The translations under genes were made by a program, and so were the position numbers. Below are positions 11,871 through 23,047 of a stretch of 64,000 bases of DNA, in pieces. The notes beneath the pieces were generated by a model. The model ran no database searches and was not told where the DNA came from. It saw nothing but the letters and a program-made list of their open reading frames with translations. The stretch's first letter is position 1; each line of letters opens with the position of its first letter. The stretch is from Malania oleifera (taxonomy: Eukaryota; Streptophyta; Magnoliopsida; Santalales; Ximeniaceae): assembly GCF_029873635.1 (NCBI RefSeq), contig NC_080418.1, positions 9,071,062 through 9,135,061 of the forward strand. The letters run 5' to 3'.

Positions 11871-13790
11871 TTCTCAAATCAGCAAGACCCTCTCTGCAAC
11901 TCTAGCTACCGTCTATTTCCTTGGAAGCTAAGATCCTGATGTGCCTCGTAGATCGTTGAACATGCTCATTCCCACAGCACAGTAGAACTAGTGGATCCAA
12001 CGAATGATAACAGCGTCATGGTCAAGGAACAGCAACTCAAGCCTCCCACGATCCCATTCAATCCCAATAAAGAGGTCTTGCTTCTACAAGATTCTAGGGG
12101 AGTCCTCTGATCTTTCTATTTTACTGCTTTCTTTTTCATTTTTTTTCTTTTCGTTTTATTTGTTTTTATTTGCATTTTTCTTTTCTTTTCTTTTTCTATT
12201 GCATTAGTTGGTAGTGATTTTCTATTAGTTGTTCACTCGTGCATAGTTTTTCCTATTTCCCTTATGCGTTCACATTGGGGACAATGTTCACTTTAGTTAA
12301 GGGGGTGAGCATTTGCATGTAATACTGTGCACGTATACTTGCTGGGTTTTATATATTAATTTGAAAAAAAATTCAAAAAAAAAGGAAGAAAAAGTATTGA
12401 GGATAAACGATTATGCCATGATTAACACTGACTTATATCCTTCACATGCTTGCATATAACCTAAGAATTACACACTTGAATCATTTATGTGTAGTTTCTC
12501 TTTATATGACTTTGTAACTTCATGAAGAATTGATTGCTAGTACACTCGTGTTAATCTAGCTATATAATCTCTTGTATTTGCGCGGCATCTCACGAGACTG
12601 AATAGACACGTTCACATGATTCATTGCACTTAGGGTTCCTTGTGAGCACTGAGAGAACACCCGTAGCGACTATGACACCTTGTGAGATATCCTTGAGCTA
12701 TTTATCATCATTTTGGGTGTTAACATCAAATCAGAGTTCATGGAACTCAGTTCTCTTTTCTTTTGGACGATTATTTGTACACTAGTCTCCGTTTTTTATT
12801 TGTTAGCCTAGAGGTGGCATCTAGTGGGGAGATAGAAACCTAAGTCTTGTAGCCTACTCAAGATGTGAAGGCTGAGCCACCCCTAGAAATAAACTTAGTT
12901 CATGAACCACTGTTCGAGCTTAATTCCCATTGATGGTATGAAGACAACAAAAAAGTGTAATGATTGTCCTAATTGACCAAGAAAAGATAGAAAATGAAAA
13001 ATTAGTAGAAGAAAGAATAAGAAATAGAAATGCACATAAAATGAAATGCTAATGTCTGCTCCACAAATATACCACAAAAAAAAAAAAATCAAGGACACGA
13101 CACATGTTCTCCACGTATGAAGATTCTTCAACCATTTAATGCCTCAAATGTATTCACGTCAAGTGTGTGAATAAGTTGATTTAGGGTGGTCTCAGTTGGA
13201 TATGGCGAGTAAGTGAGAAGATGCTAGGGTAAAGGACCCAATACCTCATAGATAGGCTAGATCCTTCTCAGACTAGTCCACTCCATACACTTAGTGTTTG
13301 TTCCTTTCAATATGTGGGATGTTTGATCGCGACACTCCTCCTCACGTATGACCATTAAACCTACTCTTTTTGAGTGTTTTTGAGGGTATACCAGTTAGGC
13401 CGAGTCAAAACGACCATTCTGCAGGTGTCCACTGGTATCCTAGGTGTAATGAGTCACATACACCACACACACCTCGAGATTTTACCGATTTATACTCGAA
13501 TTTATATGACCATATTAACTCTGAATTGTACCGCTAGTTAACTTCATGTGAGTATACTATTCTTAAAGGCTATATAATGATGAAACTTGTATGAGTGACG
13601 TGCTTTGGAGTTGTGTGCATTGAATATGAACGAGCTTGTGTGAAATTCAGTTATATTCCTGTATGTGAAACGGTATGATTGTGTTGCATGGGCAATAATT
13701 TCATGCTCGCTGGAGGTAGTAATTATGGATACCACACTGAAATTCATTCACATTATTTGCTAAAGACAAGTAAAACGTTAGTTGGAGGTG
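11871..13790 (+). other. 3' non-coding region of gypsy B
   Basis: About 1.9 kb without a supported gene. T-rich runs (12110-12210) give a meaningless 67-codon ORF. A segment near 12275-12310 (ggggacaatgttcactttag, then a ttaagggggtg purine run) resembles the conserved sequence after pol in Athila-type elements. No env-like ORF is visible. A short purine-rich run, gttggaggtg, precedes the 3' LTR. Confidence 0.5.
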
Positions 13791-14280
13791 TGACTACGTG
13801 CTTAAACTGCGGAACTAAGCATTTTAATTCGTGCATTAGGACTTATATTTTTAATTAAATGCCTAATTACTCTCAATATTTTAAAAAGGTGCCTTATTTA
13901 TAATATTTGGGTTTTATTGAGAAATTTATGAATTTTTGGCATTTTTTTATCATAGAAAAATTATCTGGAGCTAAAATCGGCATCAGTTCATAATTCGTGC
14001 ATAACGTTTCTGTCCGAGCTTCGATCGAGACAATTCAAAATCTTGGAGAAAGATGAAAAGATTACCTACAACTTTTGTGTTTCAAACATCGAGAGATACA
14101 GGCTGCAGGGGGATTAAGATTGGCTTCGTTTGTAAAGGAATAAAAAGAAGAAAGAAGAAAGAAAAAGAAAAAATATACAAACCTTTGATGTGACCCGGCC
14201 ATGTAGGTCGGGTCGGATCCACTTGGCTGGGTCCTTTTTGCCGGGTCATAGGACTTTTACTCCCCCTCCCCTATGTATCC
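13791..14280 (+). repeat. 3' LTR of gypsy B, first part
   Basis: TGACTACGTGCTTAAACTGC at 13791 matches the 5' LTR start at 6663. The LTR breaks at 14280 after TATCC, where copia C is inserted, and resumes at 25228. Confidence 0.88.
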
Positions 14281-14684
14281 TGAAAAGTAAGGTGTAGTCC
14301 CAAGAGGAGGGGTGAATTGGATTTAAAAACTTTCTTTTAATTCCTTTTGAGAATTTTTAAACTTCTTTTATTTCTTTTAACCAATTCTTAACTTGTTTGT
14401 TTAACTCTTTAATCACAAAAGAACTTAAATTCTTTTATCCAATCAACAACACTATTGCTTAGCCAAACAAGTAATAAATCATTCAACCAAACCAATCAAG
14501 CACAATGTTTAAACCAAACAACCAAATGATTTGTCAAGTATAAGTTAACTACAACACTTTTTATGAAAGCTTTAGTACTCTTTGGAATATAAACACAAAC
14601 CATTTAATATCATTCAATCACAATATAGCTTATGTTGTTAGCCTTGGATATAAAATTGAATTAATCCTTGTATATATAAAATGT
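14281..14684 (-). repeat. 3' LTR of copia C, outer piece
   Basis: This piece matches 23048-23452 of the partner LTR and is cut after AATGT (14680-14684) by the solo LTR. Confidence 0.88.
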
Positions 14685-15857
14685 TGTTAGCTTTGGTGCA
14701 ATCCCAAGAGGGGGGGTGAATTGGGTATTTAAAAATTATCACCTAGGTTAAACCAGATAAGCAGTATTACTTAACCTAGGGTCTGTCTATGCAAATGTAA
14801 ATCTAATCATTTACAATATAACATACACGTGCAGTAAGTAAATTTCGGAAATGTAAAGAACACGCACGATTTGTTATCGAGGTTCGGCCAACTGTGCCTA
14901 CGTCCCCGCCTCTAGCTCGCAAGCAAGAGGATTCCACTAACAGCTCACTTAAGGGTGGAGCGGCACCGTTTACAACCAGGTCAAATTAACACAGGGCTGA
15001 CCACAACCTTAACCAGGTCAAATTAACACAGGGCTGACCTCAACCTTAACCAGGTCAAATTAACACAGGGCTGACCTCAACCTACACGCCTTAACAGGAC
15101 GACGCACCTAGCTTTCCTAACCGGGTCTAAGCCAATCCGGGACTATTCCAGGGCTAGTCTCCCTCTTCAGGCCCGTGCCTGGAAATACAACCAAAGTGTA
15201 TAAAATTTGTACACGGAAATATGCTTCTAGAGAAGCAAATGTGTGCACCAATACAGCTCAATCAATAAAGCAAGCACGAATGATATGTAGATATGCTCAG
15301 TGCTCTAATGTGTGCTAAACACTCAATCAAGTATGATAATCAATCAAGACCTAGAGTGTGTATCTAAGCAAGATTTGAAACTCAATATTCAAATATCACA
15401 AAATCATATTAGGGCTTCAAATATGTTAAGCAAGATAGATCAAACAAACTCAATATGATATTTCAATTTCTAAAGAACAATGGAGTTGTTTGAAAGATTA
15501 GCTTTTCACAAAAGGATTTTGCACACAAAATCTAGGTTTAGGTATCTTGCAACAACAATGCAAGAACCGCAACCCTCAAAGTCTTCCCACACAAGATTTA
15601 TCAAATGAAATCCGTGGAAGAACTTTAGGCTATACTCTCAAATAAAATCAATCAACCTTTATACCAAAAGAGAGTATTAGCTAGAAAGATTACGCACAAC
15701 AGCCTTATAGAAATACTCACAATGCTTAGAGAAATAAAGATTGAAGAGTATGTGAGTGTTTGCAAGAAGTTTTTGGCTAATATAGGGTTTTAAGAGTTGA
15801 GAGAGTTTTGCCCTAATCAAGTTTGCTAATCCTTGCTAATAATGATAAATGAATGGG

Positions 15858-15865
15858 TATATATA
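15858..15865 (-). promoter_or_regulatory. TATA box candidate of the solo copia LTR
   Basis: TATATATA on the minus strand within cctatatataccc, about 130 bp downstream (in LTR orientation) of the CGGTCGACC array. Confidence 0.55.
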
Positions 15866-15995
15866 GGCAAGGAGGTATTTTTGACCGTTGGGGACCTATT
15901 GGGCATTATTAAGAAAGTTTTAAATCATTTTAAAATAATTAACCCTATTTAAAATATATTTATCCACGGTAAAAATCAGGGCAACCCGAGAGGTC

Positions 15996-16481
15996 CGGTC
16001 GACCAAAAATGTTTCGATCGACCAGGACTCAATTGGCTCGGTCGACCAGGGGACTTTTGAACTGAAAGGCTCGGTCGACCGGAGAGGGCGATTTGCCAAT
16101 TTTCCGAGTTTCGGTCGACTAGGGCATTTTGAACTACCTGGTTCGGTCGACCAGACCGCTGAAAATTCACCCGAGGACCTTCCGGTCGACCAGGTTGTTG
16201 TAGTATAAAAGCTCTCGGTCGACCGAATGGTCAAATGTTGACTCAGGAAGGTTTCGGTCGACCAGGGCATTTTGAACTATAAGTTTCGGTCGACCAAGTG
16301 GTCAAAATTTGACCCAGGGAGGTTTCGGTCGACCAGGGCTTCTTGAACTACATGTTTCGGTCGACCAGGGCGACTTTCAGTCGACCGTGGTGAAGGCTTC
16401 GGTCGACCGGGAGGTCAAAACGTTGACTCCCACGTGGTTCGGTCGACCGGGGTCAAATGAACTGAAAGGGCTCGGTCGACC
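15996..16481. repeat. Array of 16 CGGTCGACC-type sites in U3 of the solo LTR
   Basis: Copies start at 15996, 16015, 16039, 16072, 16112, 16144, 16183, 16216, 16255, 16287, 16326, 16358, 16378, 16400, 16440 and 16473. Most are exact CGGTCGACC; 16015, 16112 and 16378 differ by one base. From 16072 to 16358 the spacing alternates 39-40 and 32-33 bp, giving a repeat of about 72 bp. The site at 16215-16226 extends to TCGGTCGACCGA, a perfect palindrome. No ORF here is credible. Confidence 0.9.
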
Positions 16482-17288
16482 GGCCCCCTACTTTTCTGCA
16501 CAGACACTATTTAGTGTTTTGGCCATAACTTTTGCTATACAACTCCAAATTGGATTTTCTTGATACCAATAGAAAGGTAAGAGAAAATTACACAACTTTT
16601 ATGTTGAACACATTTTAAGATAATGACTTTTGGACTGAGAAAAATGTCCATCAATGAGACCAAAGAAACATGAAGGGAGTTTTTCTCTTACGGACACGTT
16701 TCAGTGTTTTGGCCATAACTTTTTTTATGTAACTCCAATTTGGACGTTCTTGATATCAAACTCAAGCTATGGTAAAATTCCACAATTTTCATTTTGAACA
16801 TGATTTGATGTGACATCCAATTGAGTAAGAAAATTGTTCATTTCTAACATTTGGTCGACTAGCCGGTTGACCGACCCCTTTGAAAATTTTAGTTTTTGCC
16901 TTCTTTTAACTTTAAAACCATTTAAAAACCTTTGTATAAGTTAGGCATTTTATGACAAAAGTTTTTCATGTTATTTGGAGGTCCTATGGTCAATCTAAGG
17001 TCAGTTTGAGCATACCTACCTATCATGCATGATGCAAATTATTACAAGCCATATGAGTGCACAGTCCATAATAAAATTACATCCCAGAATGAAGAAACTG
17101 AAAAATAAATACAAATGTAGCACAAGATTCTTCATTCATCGGCACGAACACCGCACGCCATCATAATAAGTCTTTTAGTCCCGAAGCGCGCACAAGGTGA
17201 TCCTGCATACAATTCTCAGTACAACCATTAGTACCAAGAGTATTTGTCATAATCAAAACTGGGTGTGACCAATCAAGTCAACAAATGT

Positions 17289-19193
17289 TATGCTTGCTGA
17301 TATAAAGCCCTGTATGAATGGATTTGCCTCTTTAATATGATGTGTAATATAGAATCCAACACTCTTCCCAATATTCAAAATCCAAATAAACTCTTAGTTA
17401 ATTTATCTTTGGGATGTTTAACCAAGTAACATACGCTCATATGGTTTCCGCAAAATATGGTTTAACCAGCGTACTCCCGTTCAGTTTCTGCAACCCAAAT
17501 CAAAATCAGACTTCAAGTTTACTTGATTTCCAAATATACGTAGTATATATGATTTCTAATTTAAACCATCCACGCAATTTAAATATGTACTGAAAATAAA
17601 GAGTAGGGAAAGAGAGAGTGAGACGAAAATTTTTATGAGGTTCGGCTTATACCCAGCCTATGTCCTCACCTTTGGAAAACCACTAAAGGATTTACAAAAC
17701 ATGTTCCTTTAACGGGGGGAACAATACCTTTACAACACTCCTTGGTTAAGGCTAGAGCTCATCTTCTCCAAATGATATCCCCTCATCCGATCACTCCTTA
17801 ACTAGGCTAGAGCTCGCCTCTCTAAGCAATATCCTCTTGCTTAGCCAACGATCCAAAAAACCTTTGGAATCGTCAATCTATAAGATACAAATCAAATAGA
17901 TGCGTACAAAGAACTTGCTCCTCAAAAAGCTAGTTAGTACAACAATTACAGCACAACTAATATATTTCAAAGTAAATCATAATATGGAATATAACTTGAA
18001 GCTCAATTAAGTATATCACCGATTAATTATTTCAATGATTGAAAGATTTATAATTTGTAGCAAAATTACGGTGGAAGAAGATAAGCTAAAACTCAGTTGA
18101 ATTCGTGCACAATATGTGAGCTTGAGAGCAAGAGATAGCCTTGAGAGTTTGAGAGCAATTGAGAGATTTTGAATTTTTTGCTGAATTTGAATTCTTGGTG
18201 TATTGATTCAATGATCTTTGAGGCTTATTTATAGACTTGAAAAAGTATGTAACTTAATCCCCAAGTGTCTTGGAGAACTCCCCAAGTTTTTACAAAATTT
18301 GAGCCTCAAGCAACCTCATTTAAAAATTTGACCATTATATAAAAATTCATAACAGCCGCGTGACAGATGATTGTCCATTTTGGGCAGTCATCTATCCAAT
18401 TAAACCAAAGGGGCAGAAAGGTGGCAATTGGCTGTCCAAACCCATACAGATGCCTCAAAGTGCACTGGCAGTCGACTATCCAATTCTTGATAGTTGTCTA
18501 TCAAGTTGTCAGCTTCGAGTACCCTTCAGTATTTTGATCATAGCTTTTCTGTGTAACTCCAAATTTTACGTTCTTGGCGTCAAATGAAAGCTAAGTGAAA
18601 ATCCTACAACTGTCATGGTTAACACAGTTTAAAATAAGAAGCTTTTTATAGAGAAAAATGCACCTCAATTTGGATGTAGAAAAATTGACAGTATTTGGAA
18701 AATCCTCTTTTTGGTGTTTTTCATTTCAAAAATGATTCTAACCTTTTTGAAACAATTTTTGACCTTATAAAAATATTTTCCAAGTATGTTAAAAGGTATC
18801 TAGGTCCAAGAAATTAACCTAAAAGTTTCATGCATCCATATTGAAATTCTTTGAATTACTTACATGAAATTTCTTAGACTCTTTCAAATTTTCAATCCTT
18901 AAATTCCTTGAGGTCTTTATGCTTGTTTCATCTTTCTTTAAGATTTTCATGTTGATCACTTGGGCTTTCATTCTTGAAGCTTTTTCTTTAATATCAATGC
19001 TCTCATGATCTTCAAGTTTTAATCCATGCCTCAAGCTTGATATAATCATCCTTCTTTGAAGTACAAGCTTTCATGAATTCTTTAACCATACATTCATCAT
19101 TGAGTCCTAAAAATACATCATTTAAACAAAGCATGTTAAGTTCTACTTGTTTGTTAGCATCAAAACAAGATGTTAAACCTTGTAAGGCCAACA
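17289..19193 (-). repeat. 3' LTR of copia C, inner piece
   Basis: It resumes after the solo LTR and matches 23453-25222. With the outer piece it totals 2309 bp, against 2175 bp in the partner LTR. The whole difference of 134 bp is explained by a segment (17567-17700) that is absent from the partner and flanked by AAAC. U3 contains degraded GACAG...CTGTC sites at 18362-18520, and a TATA-like ctataaata is present on minus near 18222-18232. Confidence 0.87.
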
Positions 19194-19210
19194 ATTTTCT
19201 CCTTTTTTAT
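19194..19210 (-). other. Polypurine tract of copia C
   Basis: The minus-strand run aaaaaaggagaaaat directly abuts the 3' LTR of copia C. Confidence 0.7.
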
Positions 19211-20277
19211 GATGACAAATAAGAAGCAAAAATTGGAGTGAGCCTTAAAAAGACTCCCCCTTTCAATAAGCATCATCTTAATAATATTTGCAAGATCAAT
19301 ATCAATTTCAAAACCTCTTTTACAATCATGCTCATCACTATCAAATACTTCTCCTTTTGATATATATATTATGTTCATGCTCAGTTTTTGCAATTTGCAA
19401 TACTAAGCTCAATTTTTGCTTTAAAACTTCTCCCCTTTTTGACGTCCATCGAAAGGAAAAAAAAAATGATTAAGTTCAAGTAAAATCACATGTTGAGCAT
19501 ATCATCAAACATGCATATCAACATATGTACACACTCAATTTATTATTTTTCAATATAGCATGTGTAGCGTGTTTTAATAGTCATACCTTTACTAACAGCT
19601 TTTTCTTCCTTTGACATTATTCAAGATTTCAATTGTTGATTTTATGATACCGATTGAATTCATGATATCTATTTAAAATTCATGATACCAATTTAGAATT
19701 GATACCAATTGAAAATTTTCTAAATTGATTAATAGTAAAACAATCATAATATAAGCAATATGACATAACACTCCCCCTGAATTCAATACATTCAGTTTTG
19801 TTCAATTTTGCTTTCATCATCCCATGTTTCAAAACATTGATTCACATCAAGTATCAAATATCAATATCATGCTAATATCGTCAATGTCATACTATGCTCA
19901 TAGATATAATCATACTTGTCATGCTTAAAAGGCAAATTTAACTTTTAGATTGTGATACCAAGTGAGCTTTGTAAAATTGTGATACCAATTAAAATTTTTA
20001 AAATGTGATACCAAAAATATTCGTGCATACCAAAGACTTTGTAGATACCAAAGTCATTATCACATTATACACAGCTCATGGATACCAATATAACCTTTAT
20101 ATTTCTCATAGCTTATGGATATCAATATAAAAAACAGTAAGTCTATCCATGTAATTCATCATGCGTGATCAAGAATTAATCTCATATCAAAATTCATGCT
20201 TATACTCAATAATCTCATGCTCAAATTTTCAACATAATGAGCCATAAATTTTCAATATAAGTCAAGCATATCATGTA

Positions 20278-20390
20278 GCATAGGCATGTAAGCATATAGC
20301 ATATAGCATATCACATAGGCATGTAAGCATGGAACATATAGCATTTCATATAGGCATGTAAGCATGGAACATATAGCATTTCATTCTCAA
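20278..20390. repeat. Tandem repeat in the copia C interior
   Basis: The unit taggcatgtaagcat followed by ggaacatatagcatttcata recurs two to three times. It contributes no coding sequence. Confidence 0.6.
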
Positions 20391-20409
20391 ATATCTTTTA
20401 AAAAAAATT

Positions 20410-20725
20410 TACGCAGTCACCTGTCAACAGGGGTCTGTCGTCTGTCACTAAACAACTAGGTTTTTTTTTTAAAATGAATAAAAGGGTGACAGACGTCTGT
20501 CCATATGGTGACAGTCGTCTGTCCATGAACAAATCAATTTTTCAATATACACAGAAGGTTGACAGTCATCTGGTAGAACACTACAGACGACTCACTAGTC
20601 ACTGGTAGTCGTCTGTCCATTACTTGACATTCGTCTGTCAGTCTTCTAACTTGTGTTAAAAACACTTCAAAAACATGTCAATCATCTGTCACTAGACAGA
20701 CAGTCGTTTGTCAGCAAGATTTTTC
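20410..20725. repeat. Array of GACAG-NCGT-CTGTC inverted-repeat sites in the copia C interior
   Basis: Perfect 14-bp sites occur at 20488-20501 (centre ACGT) and 20510-20523 (centre TCGT). Partial copies lie around 20430-20445, 20553-20585, 20608-20640 and 20680-20720. The same site type, more degraded, sits in U3 of both copia C LTRs (18362-18520 and 24390-24541). An internal position is unlike the LTR-only arrays of the other families. Confidence 0.75.
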
Positions 20726-21127
20726 TCATTTCAACATGTTTTTGAATTCTCTCTTCTTTGCTTAATTAAACTTTAAATCTCAATTTGCTCTTCTTTGAAA
20801 AATAAGTTCCAATACTTAAAACTAAGGTCTCGAAGTCTTTTTGCCTAGTGAGCTTAAAAAAAACATACTTGAATCAACTTGAAGTACTTAAATAATAAGG
20901 TCAATTTGATATTTTCTTTATATTTTCTTAAGTTAAGCTTTGTACAATATCATCCTATAATTTTTGCCAACAATGTCATTTTGAATTTGTTATAATAAAC
21001 TTTTAAACTTATCTTTAGGTTTTTCTATTTCAACTAATTCATTTGTTGATCATGAATTAAATTACTTTCTCAATTTTTAAAGGGGAATGACTTAATGCAT
21101 GGAGTTTTTCGTTTATGAACTAGTCTA

Positions 21128-22846
21128 TCATCTCAATACCCATACTTTTTTGGGTCCGGTTGGTTTGATAAAGGATGTTTCTTTTACTTTCCATACTAGT
21201 TTAGTTTTTACATCCTTTCTTTTAAATGGACAATCAAACTTGATATGCCATTTTTTTCTTACATTGATAGCATATGGTGTTAGTGTAAGCATTAAAGGAT
21301 GTGCTTGCATTATCTTTGGAGGCTTTTGAGAAATAACCCATGTAAAGATTCCTTTTCTTTTTATTTTCAATTCCATTAAATCCAACGCCTTCTTTGTTTA
21401 GAGACATTCTTTGGGAGCCTACCATTTTTTCAAAGTTTGTTTTTCCTTTTGTAAATTTATAAATGATTCTTTCTTTATCTTTAATTTGATGCTTGAGATC
21501 ATTTATCTCTTTATCTTTCTTGTCATCAACCTTCTTTTGTGATTTCTCTAATTCTAGAGATACTTTTCTGATTTTATCCTCTAATTTAGAAATATATATA
21601 TATCTTTCTCATATACCGTAGAGGATAGGGATCAAAGGTCTTCTATCATTTTTTCATTCTTGCATTCTAATTCTTTGATTTTCAAGTCTTTTTCCTTTTC
21701 AGCAAGATTTTTGGATTCTAATTCTTTTGTTATAGCTTCATTCTTACTTTCTATTTTCTTGATTCTTGAATCCTTTTCTCTTTCAGCAGTTCTAAGAGAT
21801 TCTAACTCTTTCATCATTCATTCATTCTTGTTTTTCAATGAAATATTTTGTTTAGTTACTTTAATTAACATCTTATGCACCTTGAATAAGTCATTTTGAA
21901 GTTTTTCATAAGATGACATGCTTTCATCATTGGATTCATCACTACAAGAATTATTTGAAGATTTAGATGAGGAGCTTTCCTCATCATCCCAAGCCATAAA
22001 GCACGTATAAGCAACCTTTTTCTTTTTCTTGGCCTTTTTCTTTTTCTTCTTAGACTCTTTCTTAAGTAAAGGACATTCCGCTTTTAAATGTCCAGCTTTG
22101 TTGCAATTATAGCATGTAGGAGTTTTACTTTTAGATTTCTTTTTTCTGATTTCTTCTCCTTCTTCATCTAATTCAGAGTCTTGGTTTCTTCTTTTAAATT
22201 TGTTTCTCCTTCTTAGTATCCTTGCTAGCTTTTTAGATATGAGGGCTTCTTCATCTTCATCCATTTCACTACTTGAATTTTCTTTTAAGGCTTTAAAGGC
22301 TATTGATTCTTGGGCTTTGGTTTTTCCATTCTTTTTATTCATTGTCATTTCATATGTAAGGAGAGAACCTATAAGTTCATCTAAGGAAGTGTTTTTCAAA
22401 TTTCTTTCTTCAGTTATGGCAGTAGCTTTTGGTTCCCATACGATTGGTAGCCCTCTAAGAATTTTCCTTATCATTTCTTAAGTAGTGTAGGTTTTTCCTA
22501 ATGCATTTAGGGAATTTATTATGTGAGTGAACCCAATAAACATGTTAGTTATGGATTCATCCGGGTTCATCTTAAAAGCTTCATATTCACTTATGAGCAT
22601 ATCGATCCTATTATCCCTAACATCTATAGTGCCTTCATATGTTACTTCTAGCTTGTCCCGTATCTCTTTAGCTGATTTGCAAAACATTACTCTATTAAAT
22701 TCATTGGCATCTAAAGCACAATATAGAGCATTCGTAGCACTAGAATTTACTTGCAGCATCTTATAGTTTAAGTCTGTCATATCAATTTTCTCCTTAAGGA
22801 CTTGTTTTCCATCAACTATCTTAGTGGGAATTTGGTCACCTCCCAT
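21128..22846 (-). pseudogene. Gag of copia C with zinc knuckle and coiled-coil tail
   Basis: Read on minus from 22846. 22846-22478 is the gag core (TYEGTIDVRDNRIDML, SEYEAFKMNPDES). One in-frame TAA follows, then the same frame runs 22474-21818 with a CCHC knuckle CYNCNKAGHLKAEC and Lys-rich stretches. A further in-frame TGA is followed by a heptad-like tail (repeated EKD..IKELE..KNE, 21817-21632). A second Cys-rich segment, ICYQCKKKMAYQV, occurs near 21240. The matching copia A gag lies at 28870-28232, which confirms the family. Two or more stops make it non-coding today. Confidence 0.82.
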
Positions 22847-23033
22847 GACAACCTCCTAAGTTTTCCAATTCATAGTTTGAAGATATATTTGCGTTCTCTT
22901 TTTTAAGAAGGTGTAGTTCAAACCACAAAAGATTGGTGGCCTTGTTGAAGATGGTCCCTCTCCAAAGGGAGCTACGCCTAAGTTAGTCATTAAGATCTTT
23001 TTATAGCTACTATTTAGGATTTGCTATAACACC

Positions 23034-23045
23034 GCTCTAATACCA
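23034..23045 (-). other. Primer-binding site of copia C (initiator Met-tRNA type)
   Basis: The minus-strand sequence TGGTATTAGAGC follows the 5' LTR after two bases. It differs by one base from the usual TGGTATCAGAGC complement of plant initiator tRNA-Met. Confidence 0.8.
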
Positions 23046-23047
23046 AT

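Larger units (their letters stand above)
14685..17283 (-). repeat. Solo copia LTR inserted in the 3' LTR of copia C
   Basis: 2599 bp with TGTTAGC...CAACA ends and the perfect TSD AATGT (14680-14684 and 17284-17288). Parts such as ttatcgaggttcggccaac (14873) match the LTRs of copia A, so it is a relative of that family, read on the minus strand. It has no internal coding region and no second LTR, so it is a solo LTR formed by LTR-LTR recombination. Its U3 (15996-16481) carries a dense array of CGGTCGACC sites just upstream of the TATA box at 15858-15865. Confidence 0.87.
19211..21127 (-). other. Non-coding 3' internal region of copia C
   Basis: About 1.9 kb without a gene, where pol would be expected. 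It holds three repeat features. TGGTATC (minus) occurs seven times exactly between 19684 and 20087. A tandem repeat with a unit of about 43 bp (taggcatgtaagcat...) lies at 20278-20390. Inverted-repeat sites of the GACAG-TCGT-CTGTC type lie at 20410-20725. Small minus ORFs at 18828-19393 overlap LTR sequence and are not supported. Confidence 0.6.

Noticed and set aside
15996-16481. Regularly spaced short repeats resembling a CRISPR array
   Set aside because: Repeats are only about 9 bp, the filler between them is itself repeated, no cas genes are present and the context is a plant LTR.
15920-16563. Overlapping ORFs with repeated SVDRP/GRPS-like residues
   Set aside because: They arise from the CGGTCGACC array read in different frames, with no start context or domain.
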